Shown here: positions 8,994-17,137 of the stretch, piece after piece
Layout: each line of letters begins with the position of its first letter
How positions within the stretch are numbered: the first letter of the stretch is position 1
NCBI GenBank assembly: GCA_019636275.1
Contig: JAHBXY010000015.1
Coordinates: 23,649-87,648 of the forward strand
Source: Planctomycetota bacterium
Lineage (GTDB): Bacteria > Planctomycetota > J058
DNA length: 64,000 bases
Direction: 5' to 3'
Notes under the pieces: model-generated
What the model was told of the DNA's origin: nothing
The model's input: only the letters and a program-made list of their open reading frames with translations
The model's database searches: none
Program-made: the position numbers and the translations under genes

Positions 8994-10118
8994 TCAAGGG
9001 GTGCGGTCGCCCAGACAGTGCGCGACCCAGGCGCCGAGCCGCTCCTCGTAGTCGGGCGGGAAGGCGTGCTCGTCCATCCCCTCGTAGGCGTGGGCGTCGA
9101 CGCGCGCGCCGAGGCGGCGCAGGGAGCGGGTCACCTCGTCCGCCCGGTCGACGTTCTCGGGCTCCTCGGAGGCGCCGACGCGCACGACGAAGCCGCGGCC
9201 GGCGTGGGCCTCGGCGGCCGCGACCTGCTCGAGGCGCGACGCCTCGCGCGAGCCCGGCGAGAGGACGATCGCCCCGGCGAAGGTGGCCGGGTCGCGCGCG
9301 GCGACCTCGGCCGCGACCTGCGCCCCCTGCGAGAAGCCGACGAGGACCACCCGCCCCGGCGCGATCGTCACGCGGTCGGCGACCGCCGCCAGGGCCTGCT
9401 TCACCCGGTCCGCGTCGCGCGCCGGGTCCTCGCTCCAGGCGTAGGCGCGCGGCCCGAGCGGCGTCGTGCCGCTCACGCCGACGAAGGCCACGCCCAGGCG
9501 GTCGGCGAGCTTCTGGTAGTCGTCCGGGTCGGCGAAGTCGCGCGGATGGGCGCCGAGGCCGTGAAGGCCGACGACCGCCGTGAGCGGCCGCCCCGGCGCG
9601 TAGCCGGCCGGGACGACGAGCAGCGTCTCGGACCGGCCGCTCCGCTCCCAGTAGGCGTTGCAGTCGTCGAGGAAGTTGGCCACCTCCTCCCAGCGCCGGT
9701 CGTCGCGCAGGGCCGCGAGGTCCTCGTCCTCGCGCGCCCAGGCGGCGTCGACGCCCTCCTCGATGGCCCCCCGCTGCAGCCAGTAGAGGGCGGCGTCCAC
9801 CTTGCGCGCCAGGGCGTAGAAGCAGGCCAGGTTGTAGTGCCCCTCGCCGCCGCCCTGCCGGGCGAGGATCGACCAGTGCTGCAGGGCGATCGCCTCGTCG
9901 AGGGCCCCCGCCTCGTAGCGCTCGTAGGCGCGCGCGCGCAGGGCCTGGCCGTCGAGCGTCTTGAGGTCCAGGGCGCCCAGCCGCGCCGGCGGCGCGGGCG
10001 GCGCCGGCAGCTCGAGCGGCGGCCGCGGGGGCGGCGCCTCCTTCCTCGGCTGCTGCGCCTGCGCGGCGGCGGGGAGGGCGAGGAGCAGGGCGAGCGTCGC
10101 GGCGAGCGGGCGGGGCAT
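8994..10118 (-). CDS. Secreted alpha/beta-hydrolase (esterase) with N-terminal TPR-like region
   Basis: 374 residues with a signal peptide ending near AAQAQ. After a Pro-rich linker, a helical repeat region (about 55-150; YEAGALDEAIALQHW and HYNLACFYALARKVDAAL) resembles TPRs. The C-terminal half is a phospholipase/carboxylesterase or feruloyl-esterase-like hydrolase: LHGLGAHPRDF (oxyanion region), GFSQGAQ (nucleophile Ser) and DEHAFPPDY (catalytic His). It probably hydrolyses an ester in the periplasm or outside; the substrate is unknown. The family-1 hairpin repeat follows its stop codon directly. Confidence 0.8.
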   Translation of the reverse strand: MPRPLAATLALLLALPAAAQAQQPRKEAPPPRPPLELPAPPAPPARLGALDLKTLDGQALRARAYERYEAGALDEAIALQHWSILARQGGGEGHYNLACFYALARKVDAALYWLQRGAIEEGVDAAWAREDEDLAALRDDRRWEEVANFLDDCNAYWERSGRSETLLVVPAGYAPGRPLTAVVGLHGLGAHPRDFADPDDYQKLADRLGVAFVGVSGTTPLGPRAYAWSEDPARDADRVKQALAAVADRVTIAPGRVVLVGFSQGAQVAAEVAARDPATFAGAIVLSPGSREASRLEQVAAAEAHAGRGFVVRVGASEEPENVDRADEVTRSLRRLGARVDAHAYEGMDEHAFPPDYEERLGAWVAHCLGDRTP

Positions 10119-10169
10119 GGGGCCTCCGGTGGGGGAGGACGATACCAGCCGCGCCGCTCGCCGGCGCCG

Positions 10170-11321
10170 TCACACCATCGTCGGGCGCGGCACCTCGCGC
10201 GGCGGGGCCCCGCGGTAGGCCGCTCGGGGGCGGTAGAGGGCGTGGTCGTCCCACAGCTCGAGCGCGTGCGCGCCCCAGCCGAAGGCGCGCGACATGGCGA
10301 AGAGCGCCGTGAAGCAGTCGGGCTCGAGGCCGAGGGCCGCGAACACGGCCCCCTTGTAGAAGTCCACGTTGGCGCGGATCCGCTTGCCCTGGGCCGCGAA
10401 GCGCGCGGCCGCGTGGTCGTCGATCGCCGCGAGCGTCTCGAGCACGCGCACGTGCGCGGGGCCGAGGGCGCGCGCGAGGTCCAGGGCCATCGGCCGCAGG
10501 ACGAGCGCGCGCGGGTCGACGACGCGGTACTCGCGGTGCCCGAGGCCCATGATCTTGTGCTTGCGCGCCAGGGCGGCGTCGACCCAGGCGAGGGCGGCCT
10601 CGGGCCCGCCGACCTCGAGCGCCATGCGGTAGGCGGCCTCGTCGGCGCCGCCGTGGAGCGGCCCATGGAGCGCCGCGACGCCGGCGGCCAGCGACTCGGA
10701 CAGCGGCGCCAGGGTCGAGGCGACCGTGCGCACGGCGAAGGTCGAGGCGTTGAAGCCGTGCTCCATCTGCAGCGCCTGCGTGGCGTCGAGCACGGCCACC
10801 TCGCGCGCGTCGGGCGCCGCCCCGCGCGTCATGCGCAGGAAGTCGGCGTGGAGCGGCAGGGCCGGGTCGGGCGCGAGCGGCGCGAGCCCGCGCCGCAGGC
10901 GCGTCCACGCGGCGACGACCGTGGGCAGGCGCGCCGCCAAGGCCAGCAGCGCCGCCCGCTGCGCCGGGCGCGCGCCCAGGCGCGGGCGCTCCTTCGATGC
11001 GGCGTCGTCGAGGAGCGGCAGGACCACGGCGAGGACCGTCATCGGGTGCGTGTCGCGCGGCAGGCGGGCGAGGACGTCCTGCGCCGCCGCCGGCAGGGCG
11101 CGGTCGGCGAGGGCCCCCTCCAGGGCGGCCACGTCGGTCGGCCCCGGCAGCTCGCCGTCGACGACGAGGCCCACGACCTCGAGGAAGCTGGCCCGCTCGA
11201 CCAGCTCCGCGATCAGGTAGCCCCGGTAGCGCAGCTCGCCGCGCTCGCCGTCGATCGACGAGATCGCCGTCGCGTCGGCCACCACTCCCGCCATGCCCTT
11301 CGTCCAGCTCGCCTCGCTCAT
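10170..11321 (-). CDS. Citrate synthase / 2-methylcitrate synthase family
   Basis: 383 residues from ATG (MSEASWTKG), typical of the short type II-like bacterial enzymes. An upstream extension of the frame crosses the divergent regulator and was rejected. Catalytic and binding landmarks are present: MEHGFNAST, LHGGADEAAY (His), MGLGHREYRVVDPR (His) and NVDFYKGAVF (Asp). The enzyme condenses acetyl-CoA with oxaloacetate, or propionyl-CoA in the methylcitrate cycle. No other prp or TCA genes are near, so the substrate cannot be decided. A LysR-type regulator is divergently transcribed, with a dyad between the starts. Confidence 0.9.
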   Translation of the reverse strand: MSEASWTKGMAGVVADATAISSIDGERGELRYRGYLIAELVERASFLEVVGLVVDGELPGPTDVAALEGALADRALPAAAQDVLARLPRDTHPMTVLAVVLPLLDDAASKERPRLGARPAQRAALLALAARLPTVVAAWTRLRRGLAPLAPDPALPLHADFLRMTRGAAPDAREVAVLDATQALQMEHGFNASTFAVRTVASTLAPLSESLAAGVAALHGPLHGGADEAAYRMALEVGGPEAALAWVDAALARKHKIMGLGHREYRVVDPRALVLRPMALDLARALGPAHVRVLETLAAIDDHAAARFAAQGKRIRANVDFYKGAVFAALGLEPDCFTALFAMSRAFGWGAHALELWDDHALYRPRAAYRGAPPREVPRPTMV

Positions 11322-11370
11322 CGTCGCCTCCACGCCCCGGAGGCTACCGCCGCCACGTCGAGCAGCGTCA

Positions 11371-11391
11371 TTGAAAGTCATGTACCTTCGA
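11371..11391. promoter_or_regulatory. Dyad in the citrate synthase/LysR divergent promoter region
   Basis: The 85-bp gap between the divergent starts contains the half-sites GAAAGT and ACCTTC separated by five bases, flanked by TT and GA, in the only AT-rich patch of the region. An interrupted dyad with 5-bp spacing fits the T-N11-A type of LysR-family binding site. It most likely serves both genes; the assignment is inferred from position and symmetry. Confidence 0.5.
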
Positions 11392-11406
11392 TTAGCGTGG
11401 CTACTC

Positions 11407-12297
11407 ATGGAGCTGCACGAGCTGCGTCTGTTCAAGGCGGTCGTCGACCAGCGCGGCTTCGCCCGGGCGGCCGAGACCTCGTTCCTCACCCAGTCGGCCG
11501 TGAGCCAGGCGGTGCGGCGCCTCGAGGACGAGCTCAAGGCGCGGCTGCTCACGCGCACGCGCCCGCCGGCGCCGACGCCCGCCGGGGCGCGGCTGTACGA
11601 GCTGGCGGGCGACCTCCTGGCGCGCGAGGCGGCGGCGCGCCGCGACGTGGAGGAGATCGCCAAGGGGGGCACCGGCGTGCTGACGCTCGGCGCCTCGCAG
11701 GCGCTCTCGCGCGAGGTGCTGCCGGGGCTCGTGCGCGAGTTCCACGCCCGCCGGCCGCGGGCGGCGGTGCACCTCGAGACGCTCCCCAGCCGCGAGCTCG
11801 TGCGCGTCGTGGCCGACGGCCGCCTCGAGCTCGGCCTGGGGCCCTTCCAGAAACACATGCCGGGGTTCGAGCGGCGCGCGCTCGGCCAGCAGCGCATGGT
11901 GCTCTACGTCGCGCGCCGGGCGCCCTGGCGTCGCGCGCTCGAGCGGCAGGGCGAGGCCGCCCTGCGCGACGTGCCGCTCGTGACCTCGAGCCTCGACGCG
12001 CCTGGCGCCCGCCCGGGCGGCGGGCGCCTGCGCGAGCGCTTCCGCACGGTGTGGGTGGTGCACAGCATGGACGTGCGCCTCGAGCTGGTGCGCGCCGGGC
12101 TGGCCGTGGGCTACCTGCCCGAGTCGACCGTGGCCCTCGCCGCGCGGCCGCGCGACCTGGTGCCGGTCGCCGGGGTGGACTTCGGCGTGATCCGACGCGA
12201 CGTGGGGCTGTTCTGGCTGGCCAAGCGGCCGCTGTCGGAGGCGGGACGGGAGCTGGTCGCGGGCGCGCGGCTCACGACCCCGCCGCGCTCGAGCTGA
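11407..12297 (+). CDS. LysR-family transcriptional regulator
   Basis: 296 residues from ATG (MELHELRLFKAVV). The N-terminal winged helix-turn-helix is standard (FARAAETSFLTQSAVSQAVRRLEDEL, residues about 15-45), followed by the linker helix and a periplasmic-binding-protein-like effector domain (LGASQALSREVLPGLVREF onward). It is divergent from citrate synthase, an arrangement matching the known citR-citA pair of Bacillus subtilis, where the LysR protein controls the synthase gene. Its 3' end overlaps the convergent membrane-protein gene by 26 bp. Confidence 0.9.
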   Translation: MELHELRLFKAVVDQRGFARAAETSFLTQSAVSQAVRRLEDELKARLLTRTRPPAPTPAGARLYELAGDLLAREAAARRDVEEIAKGGTGVLTLGASQALSREVLPGLVREFHARRPRAAVHLETLPSRELVRVVADGRLELGLGPFQKHMPGFERRALGQQRMVLYVARRAPWRRALERQGEAALRDVPLVTSSLDAPGARPGGGRLRERFRTVWVVHSMDVRLELVRAGLAVGYLPESTVALAARPRDLVPVAGVDFGVIRRDVGLFWLAKRPLSEAGRELVAGARLTTPPRSS

Positions 12298-13012
12298 CGA
12301 AGTAGGCCATCACGACCTGCAGCACGAGCGCGGCCGTGCCCAGCTCGTCGACGGTGTCCTCGAGCGACTCGGCCAGCCAGGGCAGCTCGACGCGCACGAC
12401 GAGGTGCGCCATGAGGAGCGCATACGGCGCCAGGAGGACGAGCACCCAGGCGCCGCGCTCGAAGCGCCCCGGCTCGCGGTCGGCGCGCACGCGGCCGACG
12501 GTGTAGGCGACGAGGCCCAGGGCCACGAGCGTGGCCGGGTACCAGCGCGCGAACGTGGCCAGGTGCTCGCCGTGCGGCCAGACGCTCACGTCGACCACGC
12601 GGCGCACCTGGAGGAGCACGAGCACGGCGCAGGCGAGCGGCAGGAGGACGAACAGCCAGCCGCCCAGCCGCCCGCCGATCAGGCCGCGGATGCTGCGCAC
12701 GCCCGCCTGCACGCAGCCCCAGCCGAGGAGGCTCGCCGCGACGAGGCAGGCGACGGCGTAGACGGGCAGGTCGTCCGCGTCGAGCGGCGCCGGCCAGTGG
12801 GCCGGGTCGATCACGGCCAGGCCCGCGCACACGACCAGCCCCGACATGCCGAGCCAGCCAGCCCGCAGGGCCCAGGGGAGCAGGAAGGCGTTGACGCGCT
12901 CGCGCGTCGTCTGGACGACCGTCACCGCGGCGTCGGTCGCCTTGACCGGCGCCGACGCCGCGTCGACCAGCCGCTGCGTGGTGGTCTTCTTCTTCGGCTG
13001 GCGCCGGGCCAT
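12272..13012 (-). CDS. Hypothetical multi-pass membrane protein
   Basis: 246 residues from an ATG giving a Lys-rich N-terminus (MARRQPKKKTTTQ); a start at 13048 would add 12 residues. An amphipathic stretch is followed by about six hydrophobic segments: around LPWALRAGWLGMSGLVVC, VYAVACLVAASLLGW, LGGWLFVLLPLACAVLVLL, YPATLVALGLVAY, GAWVLVLLAPYALLMAHL and a last one near the C-terminus. I do not recognise a family or functional residues. Its 3' end overlaps the LysR gene tail to tail. Confidence 0.65.
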   Translation of the reverse strand: MARRQPKKKTTTQRLVDAASAPVKATDAAVTVVQTTRERVNAFLLPWALRAGWLGMSGLVVCAGLAVIDPAHWPAPLDADDLPVYAVACLVAASLLGWGCVQAGVRSIRGLIGGRLGGWLFVLLPLACAVLVLLQVRRVVDVSVWPHGEHLATFARWYPATLVALGLVAYTVGRVRADREPGRFERGAWVLVLLAPYALLMAHLVVRVELPWLAESLEDTVDELGTAALVLQVVMAYFVSSSAAGS

Positions 13013-13117
13013 GGAGGCAGCGTACTGCTCCCGCGGACGCCTCGCCACGCGCGCGGCGGAGACGGGCCGATCTATCAGGTCGGAAACCTGCTCACGCTGG
13101 CGGTAGCGGGCGAGGGC

Positions 13118-13660
13118 CTACCGGTACTCGAGCCAGAACTCCACCTGGGTCTCGAGCAGCTCGATCCGGCGCCACTTGTGCGGCAAGCGATCCGTGGGTT
13201 GAGGCTGCCGTCCGGAGCCATGGAGCCGGGGCTGGCGTTTGGGCTCCTTCCGGAGCACGGCCTCCACGCCAAGCCAGTGGCGTCCGGCGCGCTGGTGGTG
13301 GAGCTGGGCGACGCGGTCGTTCACGGCGCGGCCGAGCAGCGCGCGGAACTCCTCGGGCGGCAAGGAGGGCGAACGCCGGCGGGACAGTGATCGCCAGGCG
13401 GGCGCGCTCGGGCAGCGGGGCGCGCGCGGGCTCGTGGCGACGCCGGCGAGCGCAGCCGGAGTCGTCGGCGCGGTCAGCCGCGTCGTCCGTGTCCGCGGCG
13501 GGCTTCCGGAAGAAGAAGTCGGGGCGCGCCGCGTCCACGACGCGTGTGCCCACGTCCTCGGCGAGCGTCCGTAGCCCGGGCCACTCGCCCGGCGTGGGCA
13601 CGAGGCGGGCGGCGACGCCGCTGGTGGTCAAATAGAACAGCTTTGTCCAGAATGGCCGCT
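13118..13660 (-). pseudogene. Transposase remnant (IS200/RAYT-like, C-terminal part, frameshifted)
   Basis: Two adjoining minus-strand frames read as one degraded protein. From about 13660 down comes LFYLTTSGVAARLV, PGEWPGLRTLAEDVG and RLAITVPPAFALL. After a one-base shift near 13370 it continues as PPEEFRALLGRAVNDRV, GRHWLGVEAVL and ends WLEYR at a TAG. This resembles the C-terminal half of REP-associated tyrosine (Y1, IS200-like) transposases. The N-terminal catalytic half with the HUH motif is missing. Family assignment is by memory of conserved phrases, so it is moderate. The remnant lies directly beside the duplicated antitoxin locus. Confidence 0.5.
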
Positions 13661-13736
13661 TCCTCGCCCAGGCTCTACGTGGCGGTCGACCAGGCCGACC
13701 TGCGGGCGGCGGTGGAGCGGCTGCCTGGCACCAACG

Positions 13737-14235
13737 GGTGATAGGCTGGCTGTCGGGGAGTTGTACCGTGCCCCAGAGCAAGAAGAAGACGACGAAACAG
13801 AAGCGGCCGCGGTCGTCGCGGGCGTCATGGAGCGAGGGTGAGCGTCGCCTGGCCCGCATGGCTGAAGAAGCAGGCGTGAAGCCGATTCGCGACATTGCCG
13901 ACCTGGCATACGGAACTCCCGAGGATGCGGACGAGCTCCTCTCCGCGATCCGCGAGATGCGTGCGATCGAACGACGGGCGCCTGCGGTGATAGGCTGACG
14001 TCGGCTGGGAGGTGCGCCGTGCCCCAGAGCAAAAAGAAGACGACCAAGAAGAAGCGCCCGCGCTCCTCGCGCGCATCGTGGACCGAGGGCGAGCGGCGGG
14101 TCGACCGCATGGCTCGGGAGGCGGGCATCAAGCCGATTCGAGACCTCGCGGACCTCGCGCACGTGAGCCCAGAGGACGGGGAGGAGTTGCTCTCCGCGAT
14201 CAGGGAGATGCGCGAACAGGAGCGGCGAGCCGAAG
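13737..14235 (+). repeat. Tandem duplication of antitoxin gene and promoter (period about 249 bp)
   Basis: GGTGATAGGCTG occurs at 13737 and again at 13986. Each copy is followed by a short leader, a GTG start and near-identical codons for PQSKKKTTK-KRPRSSRASW. In the first unit the second copy of GGTGATAGGCTG replaces the original 3' end of the gene, so the duplication junction lies just after the ERRA codons. The repeated GATAGG patch may be the -10 of each unit. Confidence 0.75.
13768..13998 (+). CDS. Antitoxin-like protein, duplicated and C-terminally truncated copy
   Basis: 76 residues from a GTG start chosen by alignment with the downstream paralogue. The Lys-rich N-terminus (PQSKKKTTKQKRPRSS) is followed by SWSEGERRLARMAEEAGVKPIRDIADLAYGTPEDADELL, about 75% identical to its neighbour. 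The C-terminus ends ERRAPAVIG, read from the promoter sequence of the next unit, in place of the basic tail EAEKAKRSRASKRA. It is probably a product of local tandem duplication and may be a partially functional, tail-less antitoxin or a regulator. Confidence 0.65.
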   Translation: MPQSKKKTTKQKRPRSSRASWSEGERRLARMAEEAGVKPIRDIADLAYGTPEDADELLSAIREMRAIERRAPAVIG

Positions 14236-14276
14236 CGGAGAAGGCGAAGCGGAGTCGAGCGTCCAAGCGCGCATGA
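14019..14276 (+). CDS. Antitoxin of a PIN-type toxin-antitoxin pair
   Basis: 85 residues from GTG (PQSKKKTTKKKRPRSSRASW). The basic N-terminus looks suited to DNA binding; the middle (GIKPIRDLADLAHVSPEDGEELLSAIREMREQ) is helical and acidic and is the likely toxin-wrapping part; the tail is again basic. It overlaps the PIN toxin gene by 4 bp (ATGA), the standard order for VapBC-like pairs. It does not look like the common AbrB, RHH or Phd antitoxin families, so its family is unknown to me. Autoregulation is likely by analogy. Confidence 0.75.
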   Translation: MPQSKKKTTKKKRPRSSRASWTEGERRVDRMAREAGIKPIRDLADLAHVSPEDGEELLSAIREMREQERRAEAEKAKRSRASKRA

Positions 14277-14674
14277 GCACGGCGCCCGTCCTGCTCGACA
14301 CGAACGTCGCCAGCTTCCTCCTCATGTCGCGACCGGAGGGCGCGCTCTACGGCGGTGACCTGCGAGGTCGCCGTGGTGCCGTGTCCTTCCAGACCGCCGC
14401 CGAGCTCCTGTCAGGCGCAGACATGAAGGGTTGGGGCGCGCAGCGGCGCCGCAACCTGTCGAAGTTCTTTGCCGACTACCTCGTACTCTACCCGGAACAG
14501 GACACCGTTCAGACCTGGGCTCACCTGCGTGCGGCGTTGGCGAAGAAGGGCCTCACGGTGGGTTTCGCCGACCTGTGGGTCGCGGCCACCGCACTGCGAC
14601 ACGGGCTGACACTGCTCGCCCACGACTCCGTGTTCCGGCAGATCGCCGGGCTCAAGCTCGTCTGTCACGCTTGA
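14273..14674 (+). CDS. PIN-domain toxin (VapC-like ribonuclease)
   Basis: 133 residues, start fixed by the ATGA overlap with the antitoxin. PIN-domain acidic residues are in place: D9 (VLLDTNV), E44 (TAAELLSG), D100 (FADLWVAA) and D118 (AHDSVF). These coordinate Mg2+ for single-strand RNA cleavage in VapC toxins, which usually cut initiator tRNA or rRNA loops. The length matches the family. The upstream region carries two antitoxin copies, so the toxin may be held by an altered dose of antitoxin. Confidence 0.85.
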   Translation: MSTAPVLLDTNVASFLLMSRPEGALYGGDLRGRRGAVSFQTAAELLSGADMKGWGAQRRRNLSKFFADYLVLYPEQDTVQTWAHLRAALAKKGLTVGFADLWVAATALRHGLTLLAHDSVFRQIAGLKLVCHA

Positions 14675-14788
14675 TCGGGCGCCCGCAGAGCGGCAAGAGA
14701 GCGCGGCGTGTTCGGCTCGTGTTCGCACTTAGGGGGGCCAAGGCGAATCGTATACGCCCAGGATCAGGTCGGCCAACGCGAAGCCAGG

Positions 14789-16945
14789 TCACGCGCCCCC
14801 GGCGGCCGCCCGCCGGGCGAGCGCAAGGACGCGCGTCACGACCTCGACCGTGTCCGGGTCGGCGGCCGGCTCGAAGGGCAGCCCGACGATCGGCCGGTCC
14901 GCGTCGGAGCCCAGCTCCTCCTCGACCTTCCACAGCGGCAGGTGGTCCTTGGCGGCGCCCTGGTGCACGAGGCCCGCGTGCAGCTCGATCACGCGCGTGC
15001 CGGCGATCGCGAAGCGGTCCTCGAGGCGCAGGGCCAGCCCCTCGCGCCGGGCGAGCGCCGCCAGGAGGCCCTTGCGCACGGCGACCACCGCCGGGCTCGC
15101 CTGGCGGTAGCGCAGGACGACCTCGCGCCAGGCCTCCTTCTGGTCCTTCCACTTGCGCTGCTGCCAGGTGCGCAGGAACAGCTCGTCGACGCCCGCGAGC
15201 CCGTCGGTGAGCGCCTCGAGGTCGCGCACGACCTCCGCCAGGGCCACGCGCTCGTCGTCGCCGCCGAGGCCGCCCGGCGCCCACTCGACCGCGGTGAGGC
15301 GCACGCGCGGCGCGGCCTCGGGCGGCGGCGGACGCTTCGGGCCGCGGCGGCGAGGCCGCGGCCCGTCGTCGTCGTCGTCGTCCTTCGTGCGGCGCGTGGG
15401 CGCGACCTTCTTGACGACGAGCGGCACGTCGTCCACGACCAGCCGCGCGCGCGCCGGGCCGAACGCGCGCTCGAGCTCCCACGGCGCCGAGCCCTGGAGC
15501 GGGAAGCCCTTCCAGCCGCCCTCGCGGGCCACGTCGCCCAGGACCTGCCTGTAGGCCTCGCGGCCGACGAAGCGCTGCACGGCGTCCGGCGCCGCGGGCG
15601 CCACGGCGCGGTGGAGCTGCGGGAAGGCGGCGACGAGGCGGCGCTCGCCGGCCGCGGCCAGCTCGATCGCGCGCTCGCGCCAGAGCTCCAGCTCGTCGTC
15701 GGCCAGGAGCACCGGATGCACGAGGCCGACGCGCGCGTCGGGCGCGTCGAGGTCGACCGCCTCGCCGAACAGGTCCTCGGGCCCTCGCGCGCCGAGGGCG
15801 AAGGCGCGCGCGCCCGACGGCGCGCGCAGCTCCCACAGGGCGCGCGGCGCCAGCTCGGCCCAGAGCGGATGCTCGCCCTGGAACAGCGCGCGCCATACCG
15901 GGGCGGTCCAGGCGCGGCGCGCGACCATCGCCGCCTCGAGGCGCCGCGTGAGCTCGCCGCGCGCGGCCTCGAGGTCGCGCGTGGCCGCCTCGACCACGCG
16001 CGCGTCGGGGCCGGAGAGGGCCCCGGCCGGCTCGCGCACCACCTCGCCCGACGCGTCGACCCACAGGAGCGCGTCGCCCTCGTCGAGCGCCACGCGCGCG
16101 CGGCCGTCGGCCTCGAGGCCCCCCGTGCGCGCCGAGAGCTCGGCCAGCTCCTCGGGGCCGACGCCGGCGTCGCCGGCGGCCCGCTCGAGCGCGGCCTCCA
16201 GGCGCGTGCGCACCTTGGGCCGCTCGACCGCGCGCAGGAGCGGGCCGATCAGGCGCAGGCGCTGGAAGGGCGGCGCGGCGGCCAGCGCCTCGAGCGCCTC
16301 GAGCGCCAGGACGGGCTCGTCCTTGCCCGCGCGCCGCGCCTCGGCGGCCACCACCTGCGCCAGCGTCGCCTGGAAGGCCGCATCGTCGGGGATCATGCGC
16401 GCCAGCGCCCGGAGCGCGCCGCGCGCCAGGGCCACCGACGCGCGGTCGCGCCGGCGCGCCGGCGACTGCAACCTCAGGCGCAGGACCTCCCGCAGGGCGT
16501 CGCACACGGGGCCGACGCCCGCCTCGAGCGCCAGCTCGGTCGGGTCCCAGGGGGCATCGGCGAGCAGGGCCGCGAGCAGCTCGACCAGCCGGCCGGGCGC
16601 GCCGGCCGCCGGCTCGAGCGCCGCCGCCTGCCGCACGGCGCACCAGGCCTCGCTCGCCTGCGCCAGCTCGCGCAGGGTCTCGACGAACGGCGCGGCGAGG
16701 CCCTCCTCGCCCGCCAGCTCGAGCGACGGCGCCGCCAGCGGCAGGTCGTGCAGCCGCGCGGCCAGCAGGCGCACGACGGCCGGCCGGGCGTCCGGCCGCG
16801 CGGCGCGCGCGGCGCGGAACAGCGCCGGTAAGGCCCCGCGCGGCGGGTCGCCCAGCGTCTCCGGCAGCTCCGCCGGCCGCTCGGCCAGCAGGGCGAGCTG
16901 CCGCTCGAGCTCGCGGCGGGCCTTCTCCGGATCGGCGTCGGTCAC
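14789..16945 (-). CDS. DUF4132 domain-containing protein
   Basis: 718 residues from GTG (MTDADPEKARRELERQL). The first 270 residues are a helical, HEAT-like array. The second half shows the DUF4132 signature: LVHPVLLADDELELWRERA, then FPQLHRAVAPAAPDAVQRFVGREAYRQVL and GGWKGFPLQGSAPWELERAFG. An acidic/basic low-complexity insert (KDDDDDDGPRPRRRGPK) splits the C-terminal domain. DUF4132 occurs in MolR-like and WGR-containing bacterial proteins whose biochemical role is not established. No signal peptide is seen, so it is cytoplasmic. The 5' flank contains hairpin-repeat copy 2. Confidence 0.8.
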   Translation of the reverse strand: MTDADPEKARRELERQLALLAERPAELPETLGDPPRGALPALFRAARAARPDARPAVVRLLAARLHDLPLAAPSLELAGEEGLAAPFVETLRELAQASEAWCAVRQAAALEPAAGAPGRLVELLAALLADAPWDPTELALEAGVGPVCDALREVLRLRLQSPARRRDRASVALARGALRALARMIPDDAAFQATLAQVVAAEARRAGKDEPVLALEALEALAAAPPFQRLRLIGPLLRAVERPKVRTRLEAALERAAGDAGVGPEELAELSARTGGLEADGRARVALDEGDALLWVDASGEVVREPAGALSGPDARVVEAATRDLEAARGELTRRLEAAMVARRAWTAPVWRALFQGEHPLWAELAPRALWELRAPSGARAFALGARGPEDLFGEAVDLDAPDARVGLVHPVLLADDELELWRERAIELAAAGERRLVAAFPQLHRAVAPAAPDAVQRFVGREAYRQVLGDVAREGGWKGFPLQGSAPWELERAFGPARARLVVDDVPLVVKKVAPTRRTKDDDDDDGPRPRRRGPKRPPPPEAAPRVRLTAVEWAPGGLGGDDERVALAEVVRDLEALTDGLAGVDELFLRTWQQRKWKDQKEAWREVVLRYRQASPAVVAVRKGLLAALARREGLALRLEDRFAIAGTRVIELHAGLVHQGAAKDHLPLWKVEEELGSDADRPIVGLPFEPAADPDTVEVVTRVLALARRAAAGGA

Positions 16946-17018
16946 GGGCTTCAGGGCCTGCCTTCAAGGCGAACTTGCGCTCGACACGCTCGAGCCACGG
17001 GTGGAATGCAACCACAAG

Positions 17019-17137
17019 CGAGGCGAGGCCGCGGAGGCCGAGGCGAGGGGGGAGCGCGCGCGGGTCGTATCAGACGCCCTGATCCTACGACCCGCGCGCG
17101 CCCCCCCTCGCCCGGCATCCGCGGCCGCAGCCGTCGA
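17019..17137 (-). repeat. Interspersed hairpin repeat, family 1, copy 2
   Basis: It lies directly after the TAG of the minus-strand gene at 17138. Arms starting 17027 and ending 17126 pair along nearly their full length; the apex extends through GGGTCGTA/TACGACCC and a TCAG/CTGA tip. Compared with copy 1 the middle of both arms has changed together (GAGGGGGG against CCCCCCTC), so pairing is kept. The same bulged A and G-A mismatch recur on the left arm. Confidence 0.8.
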
